Shown piece by piece: positions 55,432-64,000 of a DNA stretch of 64,000 bases; within the stretch, counting starts at the first letter, position 1, and every line of letters starts with the position of its first letter. The notes below the pieces were generated by a model that did not search any database, was not told where the DNA came from, and worked only from the letters and a program-made list of their open reading frames with translations. Both the position numbers and the translations under genes were made by a program. Origin of the DNA: Absidia repens (lineage: Eukaryota; Mucoromycota; Mucoromycetes; Mucorales; Cunninghamellaceae); NCBI GenBank assembly GCA_002105175.1, contig MCGE01000050.1, positions 62,001-126,000 of the forward strand. Reading direction: 5' to 3'.

Positions 55432-57244
55432 CGCTTTAGCTTGTGTTATCCAATGGGCATTCCCACACTGTAATAATTAAAACATGTTAGCCAATGATGT
55501 AAACGTATACCTCAAAATACTAATGATGATAACTCTATGAGAACCCCGCCCCAAACCACAAATACAGAACATGTAAATATAAAGTTGATAAGGAGTTGAA
55601 AAGTCTGTTCATGGAAATCGCCTCGGAACGCCACCTCCTGGGCTTCTCAACCAAATAAACGCTATTCCGCGCTTCCGAAGGGAGGCAGAATGATTGGAGG
55701 AGGTTGCTCAGGAATTATATTTTATGTAGCACAGTACTGTATTTCTACATGAATTTTGTCTATCGAATATGTTATATATGAATATGTTATATATAGCGGG
55801 GAGGGACTTGATTCCTTCATCAAAATAGGAGAATCTACCAGGAATATGTAAGGGGATGATCATAATAGGGGGTGGCGGCGATCAGAGAGAAAGAGAGTGA
55901 GTGAGTGAGAAATGACGGAGATACGTACAGGTTACGGTCATTCTCTCCTATCTGTTCAGGAAAAAGGCTGTTTTCCGCCCTCTAGCTAATCTTTCCTTGC
56001 TCAGAAAAAAAAAAAAAAAAAAAAACTATATATTTTTATATAAATAACAATGTAAAGTTTTTCGTTTTTTTTTTTTTTTTGTCTTCTCTAATACAACTCA
56101 ATTTTCTATCTATTTCTGATATTACTACTACGACAGGCATCCCTTATTTTATTTTATTTTATTTAACCACCATGAAATCATTCACATGTATCCTATGTAT
56201 GACGGCAGCGGCGACCGTCGCTAGTGGTCAAGACATCTTACAGTTCGATTACGGACTGGATATGACAAGCGCTTTCGTCTTTCAAACATGTCAGCCCTTT
56301 TTCGATGAATACCGCCGCCCGCTCCAATCTATCTATAGTCATACCAACGCAGACTGTTATTATTATCTAGACAATGAATGCCGAGCGATAATAGAAGGGA
56401 AGAAAACCATTCTGCAACCTGGTAGACCCACCGTTATTCCACCATCCGAACCATCACCTGAAGGAATCAGGTGTTTAAGAAGGGGATAGCTCCGTTTTGG
56501 TCTTCTGTATGTGCGTGTGCGTATACACGTATATTGATATAATAATTCTATATATAAAATGAGCCCTTTAGTTCTACTTTGTCAATTTTTTTATTTTTTA
56601 TTTTTTTTGAATTTGAATTTGAATTTAAAGCTAATAAAGGATGAGAGATATGAATCAAATATAGCCAAGGAACGAAAACTTGCGGCATAATTGGATAAAA
56701 AAATGCATCAATAAATGTACATAGTCATTTATTAGACACGCATGTACATATATATATACCTGATATGGCACAGAACACTCCGATAGACTTTTAGCACGAT
56801 ACATACCCTTTTTTGATCAAAACAAAAACTTCTTTGTCAAGAGATTCAACTTCAGTTATCTACAAATACCCACTGTCCTTTTATTTTTACACACACACAC
56901 AAAATTACAGTACCTAGCACGCCAAAGTGAAAAATGACGGAGGGGGAGATATCCAGTACTGATAATGTATGTACAATACTGTCAATGACACAGAACGTTT
57001 TATCAGAGTATGACATATGATACTTTTATGATAAAACGTTTTTTTTTTTTTTTTTTTTTTTTGGTTTGAGTAAATAGTGTTTCTTGTTATAGACGACACG
57101 TTTTTGTAAACCATCATATCCACCGATCATGGAGTAACTTGCCTAACCAAGTTTTTAATGAAATTATTCACACTAAGTAAGCTACATATATATATATATA
57201 TATATATATTCATCATGGTGCTCCAAGAGACAATATCTCCTCAA
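55432..57244 (+). repeat. Duplicated unit 3 carrying a small secreted protein gene
   Basis: Begins inside the unit at the LINE junction (TTTAGCTTGTGTTATCCAAT) and follows units 1, 2 and 4 through the gene and 3' flank to CAAGAGACAATATCTCCTCA. A (TA)n run lies at about 57185-57209. The poly(T)-proximal part of the unit is missing. Confidence 0.86.
56172..56489 (+). CDS. Small secreted four-cysteine protein, copy 3
   Basis: 105 residues starting at the ATG in ACCACCATGAAATC. The frame is open 31 codons upstream, but that part is leader sequence conserved at the DNA level, so the internal start is preferred. The signal peptide is MKSFTCILCMTAAATVASG. Mature cysteines are in QTC, ADC, NEC and IRC, and the central motif is YYYLDNEC. 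The C-terminus is Arg-rich (CLRRG), unlike the others. The gene appears intact; its mature region has diverged more than its flanks. Confidence 0.8.
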   Translation: MKSFTCILCMTAAATVASGQDILQFDYGLDMTSAFVFQTCQPFFDEYRRPLQSIYSHTNADCYYYLDNECRAIIEGKKTILQPGRPTVIPPSEPSPEGIRCLRRG

Positions 57245-57579
57245 GCTATCACCACTAATGGCACAGATTCCGTGTTCATGACGTGTGAGAGAGAAAGAGA
57301 GAGAGAGAGAGATACTAACAGGACATTTTTTCATTAAAACAACATATTTTTATTCAGATATAGATGTAAACCGTGTGCAATTTGATACTAAACTAAGCTA
57401 ATAAAAACATCTGTCATCTAATAGATGGTCCCTGAATCCAAAATGAAAGGATTTCCCCGTGCATGTTGTCATCCCTGAGCTAAAACTCTTTCTAAAATAT
57501 CTCTGACATTAATCAAAGGTCACTACTACCATAACGAAGTAGAAGATGAAGGAAAAAAAAAAAAAAAGAAGGAGAAAAA
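57245..57579 (-). repeat. Dispersed repeat copy E
   Basis: Matches copy C almost throughout: TCACCACTAAT, GTGTGAGAGAGAAAGAGAGA, TTTTTATTCAGATATAG, CATCTGTCATCTAATAG and CTGAATCCAAAATGAAAGG. It ends in an A-rich tract that abuts the poly(T) of unit 4. The tRNA-like end is missing. Confidence 0.8.
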
Positions 57580-60416
57580 AGAGGTTTTTTTTTTTTTATT
57601 TTTTTTATTTTTTTTTTTTTACAACAATTAACATCATACAATATCTTCGCAATATTGTTCTTTTGTCACTACCATTCATCATTGGCAAACATGGTCGTTC
57701 TCTTCTCCTGAGACCTTTGCAGGCAAGGTGGAGCATTTCAACCTAGTTTAGTTAACCACGGCCCCATAGAATAGTTTGTCATTCGCTGTGGAATAACTTG
57801 CCTTTTTGATTGGTCTAGAGGATATTTTGCATTATGTTTATTGTATCGTACTATACAACAAGATACCCCTCTCCACACACTCTTATAGCCATTTCAATAT
57901 CATATGTGTCGCAGTATTATCATTAGACCAGTTTAGTCGAGTTACCTTGATTTAAATTTACATCTGAATAAATACATATTGTCTTTTTAACTTATACATT
58001 GTCTCTCATACGCTTTGGCTTGTGTTATCCAATGGGCTATAATACTTATAACATGTTAGCCAATGACGTAAAGGTATACCTCAAAATACTAATGATGATA
58101 GTTCTATGCGAAACCCCCCCCCTCCGAACCACAAATATGGAATATGCAAATATAAAGGTTGATCAGGGGTTGAAAAGTTTGTTCAAGGAAATCGCCCTGG
58201 GGCGTCACCTCCTGGGCTTCTCAACCAAATAAGCTGATATTCCGAGTTTCCGAAGGGATGCAGAACGATTAGAGGAGGTTGCTCGGGAATTATATTTTGT
58301 ACAGCACAGTACAGTACTGTATTTCTAGATGAATTTTTGTCTATCGAATATGTTATATATGGGGGAGGGGGGAGGTACTTGATTCTTCCATCAAAATAAA
58401 AGAATCTACCTGGAATATGTAAGGGGATGATCATAATAGGAGGTGGGGGGGGGCGATCAGAGAGAAAGAGAGTGAGTGAGTGAGAAACGACGGAGATACG
58501 TACAGTTTACAGTCATTCTCTCCCATTTGTTCAGGTAAAAGGAGGAAAACTGGCTTTTAGCTAAGCTCAGAAAAAAAATACTATATATTTTGATAGAAAT
58601 AACAATGTAAAGTTTTTCGGTTTTTCTTTTCTTTTTTTTGTTTGTTTTCTCTAATACAACTCCATTTTTTATCTACTTCTGATATTGCTACTACTTCAGG
58701 CATCTCTTTTTTTTATTTAACCACCATGAAATTATTCACGTTTATGTTATGTATGACGGCAGCAGCGACCGCCGTCCTTGGTCAATCCCGCGCCCAGTTC
58801 TTTTACGAAGGGGCCTCCCAGCCAATGGTTTCCGCCTTTCAAACATGTGAGCCCTTTTTCGATCAATACCATCGCCCGCTCCAATCTATCTGGAGTCTAG
58901 ACCCAGCAAACTGTTTTTACTATCAAGACAAGCAATGCCAAATGATGATTAGAATGCCCCCTACCTATCTGCCACGTGGTGCACGCACGTTTATTCGAAG
59001 GTCCCAACCATCACCTGGAGGAATTAAGTGTACGGTACTCGACGGATAGCTTCGTTATGGTATTCTATATGTGCGTGTGCGTATACACGTATATTGATAA
59101 TAATAATTCTATATATAAAATGAGTTCTTCAGTCCTACTTTGTCAATTTTTTTATTTTTTATTTTTTTTTAATTTGAATTTGAATCTGAATTTAAAGTTA
59201 ATAATGGATGAGAGATATGAATCAAATATAGCCAAGGGATGAAAAGTTGCAGCATAATTGGATAAAAAAAAAAGCATCAATAAATGTACATAGTCATTTA
59301 TTAGACACCCATATACATACATATATACCTGATAAGGCACAGAACACTCCGATGGACTTTTAGGATGATACATATCCTTTTTGATCAAAACAAAAACCTC
59401 TTTGTCAAGAGATTCAACTTCAGTTATCTACAAATAGCCCCCCTCCTTTTATTTTTTACACACACTCAAAAAATTGCCTAAAATACCTAGCACGCCAAAG
59501 TACAAAATGACGGAGGGGGGAGGGGGTGGGAGGATATCTGGTACTGATAATGTACGTACAATACTGTCAATGACACAGAACGTTTTATCAGAGTATGACA
59601 TATGATACTTTTATGAGAAGACTTTTTTTTTTTTTTTTTTTTTTTTTGGTTTTAGTAAATAGTGTTTCTTGTTATAGGCAACACATATTTGTAAACCATC
59701 ATATCCACCGATCATAAAGTCACTTGCTCAATCAGGTTTTAATGAGATTATGCACACCAAGTAAGCTACATATCATGGTGCTCCAAGAGACAATATCTTC
59801 TCAAGTGTCGGTTTTGATATTCCTGACCAAGCAAATTCCGTTCAGTTCTGCAGATAAAAATATCATATGATACAGGATTTGAGCATTTTACCTGACCTAG
59901 TTTTGTTTTGTTTTTTAACGGGTTGCCTTTCTTCTACTCTGAAAAAAAAAAGAAAAAGAAAAAAATAATGTTTCCACAGTTTTACTGTGATGGCTTGTGG
60001 AGTTGAGAAAAAAAGGTGACAGGGTCCGCATACAGCGCATAAAATGTGACAAAGCTCTGTGGAGACAAAAGGTAAACAGTAACAAAACAATAAAATTTTA
60101 TTTCAATACAATAGATATTCTACATATTAATAAAAAAACCATCACTAATATATATAATCTACTGTGTATATGCTATCTCTATGGAGTGTCATATAGGTTA
60201 TATCAACAAGTTGTGTAAAGAAGAGGTATATACTGTATCACGTGGCAAAATGCCAGCTGTCCATTGCAAATCCATCATCGCTGAATGGCAACTTGAGCTC
60301 ATCGTCGTATCATTATTCCATACTTAAAGCATGTAGTCAACCAGTTTGTTTTACCTTTAAATAAATCCTGGCCACTAAACATATCTTGGCCATTCACCAC
60401 CAAACAATTTGAGGGG
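57580..60416 (+). repeat. Duplicated unit 4 carrying a small secreted protein gene
   Basis: Starts with an interrupted poly(T) tract then ACAACAATTAACATCATACA. It is collinear with unit 1 over its whole length to CACCAAACAATTTGAG at about 60401-60416. It lacks most of the (TA)n stretch of unit 1. Confidence 0.88.
58726..59049 (+). CDS. Small secreted four-cysteine protein, copy 4
   Basis: 107 residues with signal peptide MKLFTFMLCMTAAATAVLG. The mature part begins QSRAQFFYEG and contains four cysteines (QTC, ANC, KQC, IKC), a FYYQDKQC motif and a less acidic, Arg-rich C-terminal half. The start is in ACCACCATGAAAT, again with an upstream open leader that is not used. It is closest in the mature part to copy 2. 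The frame is intact. Confidence 0.8.
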   Translation: MKLFTFMLCMTAAATAVLGQSRAQFFYEGASQPMVSAFQTCEPFFDQYHRPLQSIWSLDPANCFYYQDKQCQMMIRMPPTYLPRGARTFIRRSQPSPGGIKCTVLDG

Positions 60417-60560
60417 ATGTACTAAATCCTACATCCAAAATGAAAGAGTTTGCCAATATCCTTTGTCATGCCCTTTATCAAAGCCCTCTAAATCTAATAA
60501 AAAAAATCCCACTCCAGGATTACCAGATCCACGGAGGGCATCATTGTAGGGAAAAAAAGA
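60417..60560 (-). repeat. Dispersed repeat fragment G
   Basis: CTAAATCCTACATCCAAAAT, AATGAAAGAG and AAAGCCCTCTAAATCTAA match the repeat body. It starts exactly where unit 4 ends. Confidence 0.55.
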
Positions 60561-60669
60561 GAAGAAGGAAATGAGAAAAAATAAAGAAGACGAATTTGAT
60601 CATTTTATTTTTTTTGCTGTTTTTTGGCACTGAGACCGTGAAGTCATAAGAAAAAGAAAGAAAGCACAA

Positions 60670-62262
60670 TCTTTAAATATTTCTTTTCCTGAATGGCAAT
60701 CTCGATTACAATCTCACAATATTACACAATGGTTCGACAAACATACTCCGCCCTACCTCACCTACCTCGGCTTTCCTCTGCTATACACTAAAGGTCACAG
60801 AGAGGTTTTGCGCGTTCACTCACCGCCAAAATTAATCAAATACACTATCATCTCTCTTTCCGCCATCTGATCTACAAGGATAAGATCACTGTCTGCAATT
60901 CACTCTTCTCCTCAAAGCTATGGGATGCGTTTAATTACTCTCCCAAAATGGTTCGATAAATTTGCCTCATCATCACTGGCTCGATTTATCAATGGCAAGC
61001 ACATACTACTGCGATTATCCTGGAAACAACTCTGTCTCCCTGTTGAATTAAGTGGCCTTGGACTTATAGACCCCCAAGCTCAACAAATCTCTTTACAATC
61101 AAGATGGCCTCTCCAACTCCTCCGTTCACTCACAACCCAATCCTCACCTCTATCCTTTTGGATGCAGGCGTACCTTACTTCTCTCTCCCCTCCTCATAAC
61201 TCCTTTTTTTCTTTTCTCCTCCCCACTTTTAAAATAAGCAACCGGCTCCCTTTCCACCCACCTCTTCTACTCATTGCTCATTTACTCTCTTTTATTTCCA
61301 TAGACTCCATAGACTCTATCAAACTATCTTGGTCCCCCGCGATGTGTTTGGATGCCCCACTTTGGCTACTCTACCAGGTCCCTTCTTCGCATTGGCTCCA
61401 TAAAAATAAATACCGGTTTCTACGAGACTGTGACGTTTTTGCACTGTCCCATCCATCCAAATAACTTGATCGTTAATCCCACTATTTCCCCTGATCTTCT
61501 TGTTGGTCGCTACATTTTCAAATCAAATCCACTTTTACTTCTACACCTACTTTTCCATTTCACCAATCCATTTCCGACACCTTTTCCTCCGTGGAAGATT
61601 CTGATCAATCAAACACACCAACACTAGCGTCACAAACATGGGATCACATCCGAAAACTCCACTGGACTAGCCCCACCATTTGTTCTCTCCATTAGCAATC
61701 TTTTCCCCGATCCACCATGGCCCCCCTACAATCCCCCACAGCAATGGAAAAAACTTTGGGAAATTCGAATCTCTCCAACTGCTCGGAATGTTTGGTACCG
61801 CCTTTATTTTGAATAAATGGCCCGCTCTCACTCGTCTTCATTATTTCATGCCTCAGCAATTCACGTCAACTTTCTGTCCCACATGCCCCTTCCAATACCA
61901 AACAAATCGCGACATGTCTTTGGATTGTTCTATCCGGTGTCTTATATGGCAAGCACCTTGGTCACAGCTATTTCCTTCCCTTCCTTTCTCCACTGACGCC
62001 ATATGGTATTCCCTTTTGTTCCTCCGTCCTTCACCTCATCCATCCCATACTACTACTACTCTCTAACTCCAATTTTATGGTTCCACACTCCATGCCTTCT
62101 GGAATACACACTGGGCCCTTACCTTCGAGAACCGTCCTCTCCGTCCAACCACCATTGTCCCTTCCATCATCAAAACCATCTCCACCCTCCACGCTCCCAC
62201 ATCGTCCGCTGGCCAATGATACTTTTGATGGTAAGTCTTACATAATAAATAAATAAATAAAA
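60670..62262 (+). mobile_element. 5'-truncated, decayed LINE copy
   Basis: Plus-strand pieces in changing frames follow the C-terminal half of LINE ORF2. The end is an (AATA)n tail at 62246-62262. Reading frames shift at least at about 60900, 61460 and 61680, with stops, so it is older than the fragment at 54344. Confidence 0.82.
60925..62066 (+). pseudogene. LINE ORF2 C-terminal remnant, frameshifted
   Basis: The first open stretch (60925-61464) has ARFINGKH and LPVELSGLGLIDPQAQ, equivalent to the FINKGYSP and EGGLGLLDGW segments after the reverse transcriptase in the full LINE, then SSHWLHKNKYRFLRD. A later frame (61680-62066) contains KWPALTRLHYFMPQ and the altered zinc-knuckle region CPTCPFQYQTNRDMSLDC, where the usual histidine is replaced. 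It is the same subfamily as the fragment at 54561. Confidence 0.8.
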
Positions 62263-62536
62263 ATTAGTTTATTCACCCCCCTTCCCCCTCACATTCAACG
62301 ATTCCCGTTGCCTGTCTACTGTTGTCTCTTCCCTCTTTCCTTTTTCCATCCTCTTTTACTTCCCAACACCATTATCCTCCTATCGCCCTTTATCCGTATA
62401 AACGTCAAATTCGCTCCCTCAATTATATATATGATTATTAATTTATTGGCCACCGCTCTTTTGACGTGAGTCCAAGTCTTTATTCAATAAACGACACATT
62501 ACAAAAAAAAAAACCAAAAAAAAAAAAAAAAACATT
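62263..62536. other. Intergenic, low complexity
   Basis: CT-rich and AT-rich sequence between the LINE remnant and the long direct repeat, ending in A-rich runs (62503-62532). No gene seen. Confidence 0.5.
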
Positions 62537-62731
62537 TCAGGCTCCGCACACATGATTTCTATTTTTTTTTTTTGGTCTCCAATTTTTTTCCCGCTCTTCC
62601 TTTTTTTCTTTATTCCCTTCATGAACCTCCGAATGATATGATGGCAAGGCTCATTGGTGTATTGGTGATCTAGTATTAGTGTTAGAATGTGAATTAGGGG
62701 CATTTTTAAAATGCAAATCAAACATCATGGG

Positions 62732-62736
62732 GAACC
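62732..62736. repeat. Solo LTR target-site duplication, left
   Basis: GAACC directly before the TG of the LTR, matching 63020-63024. Confidence 0.8.
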
Positions 62737-63019
62737 TGTTGTGATAACAGTCCTCTTTTGATTTCTCTCTTCTTACTCCGACTCCTATTTTAGATTTTAG
62801 ACTTTATTTATATTTTGACATTTTATATTTTATCTCTCTTTCCCTTTTTTCTTCACCCTATATTCTTATTTTATTCATACTCTAAACCGTTCTCAATATA
62901 ACGGTAAGTACTTTTTGTCTCCTCCCCTCTCTTTATTTTATTATATTCTTATTTTGTATTTAATCTTTTATTATGCAATAAACAGGTTTTAGTATATCTT
63001 AATTTTATTTGGTTTAACA
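62737..63019 (+). mobile_element. Solo LTR (283 bp) of an LTR retrotransposon
   Basis: Begins TGTTGTGATAACAG and ends GGTTTAACA, giving the TG...CA ends of LTRs, and is bounded by the 5-bp duplication GAACC. The paralogous sequence at about 42690-42700 lacks it, which gives an empty site. An AATAAA at about 62981 suits the LTR poly(A) signal. No internal retrotransposon region is present, so it arose by LTR-LTR recombination. Orientation is inferred from the AATAAA. Confidence 0.85.
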
Positions 63020-63024
63020 GAACC
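63020..63024. repeat. Solo LTR target-site duplication, right
   Basis: GAACC directly after the terminal CA of the LTR. Confidence 0.8.
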
Positions 63025-64000
63025 CCTTTCATTTTGGATCTAGGATCTTAGCGGGTGTCTCATTAGCTTAGTTTGTCTCTTTTCTTCAATAAAACTTGTT
63101 TTTGATCAAGTTAAACATTTATTGCGTTAAAAAAATGTGTTTGTACTTTTAAGTGAAGACTGCTTACTTAGAAGAGGCTGTTTTTGCAGATCACTTTCAG
63201 AGATCCCTTTTACAATTCCATTTATATTGGAATGGATCCATTCTTGGCGCTTTGTATTGAACTTCATTGTTCAACAATAAGGCATGATGCAATGACAGGT
63301 ACAAACAAAATGGTACCAAAATTTTACAGTTACGCTGTATTATTAGCGTTGTGCTTTTTTTCTTCCCTTCAACATCGTCAGGCTCCCAGCTTCCTTTTCA
63401 AGGTCCGTATGAATGATTTGAAGCGTCTCTTGCCACGCTTTAGTATTAGTTTTTCCGTAGTCTGTATGTACATCTAGAAGAATATGGGTATAAACTTGGA
63501 TCATGATGTCCTATGAGATTCCTGTAGCTATTTCAGTTTTACATCTTTCCTTCTTCAGAACCTTTCTTTTACACCGTTTCTCTAAATTAGTGCCCTTGTC
63601 GACTAATATTTACCCTTTTTTACACGCCCTTCCTCTTAGTATAGTGTTTTATGTCATGGGTCAATGACTTTTATTTTTATTTTGCTATAAACAATAGGTG
63701 TCAGTGTTAAGCCATTCTGCAAACTACTCTACTGTACTGTGGATTACCAAAAGCCGCGAGATGATAGTTTATTTTCTACTTTTTTCCCCTGAATTCCCTT
63801 ATATGCAAAACTCCGATTAACTTCGTCTCATGCCGAAGTGTTGACTTTGGCGGTTGCTAAAAAGTGTCGATTGCGATGGTCGCTGAAAAGTGTTGATTAT
63901 GGTTGATGCTGAAAGATGATGACTTCGATGCACACCTAAAGACGACTGGCTGTCATGGACTATGAAAAATACAGTTTATGATCCTTGAGAGCGACCGAGT

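Larger units (their letters stand above)
62537..64000. repeat. Long direct repeat, copy 2 (runs off the window)
   Basis: Second copy of 42510-43660, interrupted by a solo LTR at 62737-63019. Homology continues to about 63985 and probably ends or weakens there. A frame at 63311 beginning MVPKFYSYAVLLALCFF looks like a signal peptide; the equivalent at about 42980 begins MVSKLYNYGVLLALCFF but then meets a stop. A lost small secreted-protein gene is possible. Confidence 0.82.

Noticed and set aside
56079..56489. Longer 136-residue form of secreted copy 3 (and the similar 135-residue form at 58642)
   Set aside because: The upstream codons are conserved leader DNA shared with copies 1 and 2, where the frame is not open; the ATG before the signal peptide fits all four copies.

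Overview
The window is eukaryotic and most likely from a Mucorales-type (Mucoromycota) fungus. It is AT-rich, has short GT-AG introns with TACTAAC-like branch points, small intergenic gaps, many very long poly(A)/poly(T) runs, HET-like proteins, a eukaryotic RNA-dependent RNA polymerase fragment and abundant decayed transposons. I see no bacterial operons, CRISPR arrays, rRNA or convincing tRNA genes. The species call is inference.

Layout. 1-3440: decayed Helitron (Rep plus part of the Pif1-type helicase). 4466-5334: tandem repeat. 6394-7284: NmrA-like NAD(P)-binding protein (-). 7670-9551: Tc1/mariner-type transposon with TA target duplication. 10319-11386: decayed TIR element. 11415-12930: broken gene of a family I recall from Mucoromycota, with a possible nuclease signature. 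14753-15382: RdRP C-terminal fragment with an in-frame stop (-). 15486-16172: secreted 26-cysteine protein (-). 18720-20072: five-exon seven-helix membrane protein with a 12-nt microexon (-). 21230-24408: four-exon, 996-residue protein with a helical N-terminal domain and a long disordered tail (-). 25750-27177: coiled-coil protein (+). 28315-33902: LINE with two apparently intact ORFs and a 16-bp target duplication (-).

From 34 kb onward the window is an accessory, duplication-rich region. A 1.7-2.9 kb unit carrying a small secreted four-cysteine protein gene occurs four times (genes at 35194, 40730, 56172, 58726). HET-domain genes sit between the copies: one apparently intact (51625-54174, with tandemly duplicated 72-nt exons) and three broken (37713-39546, 46693-48992, 49195-49724). 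A broken medium-chain reductase gene (43748-45209), two 5'-truncated LINE copies, a TIR transposon and a 283-bp solo LTR lie in the same region. A dispersed repeat of about 350-400 bp with a tRNA-like end recurs across the window and hosts the full LINE.

HET domains are known from fungal allorecognition and programmed cell death. The amplification and decay of HET genes next to amplified secreted-protein genes makes 34-60 kb the best candidate here for an undescribed recognition or conflict locus. That function is inference; the duplications and breaks are seen directly.
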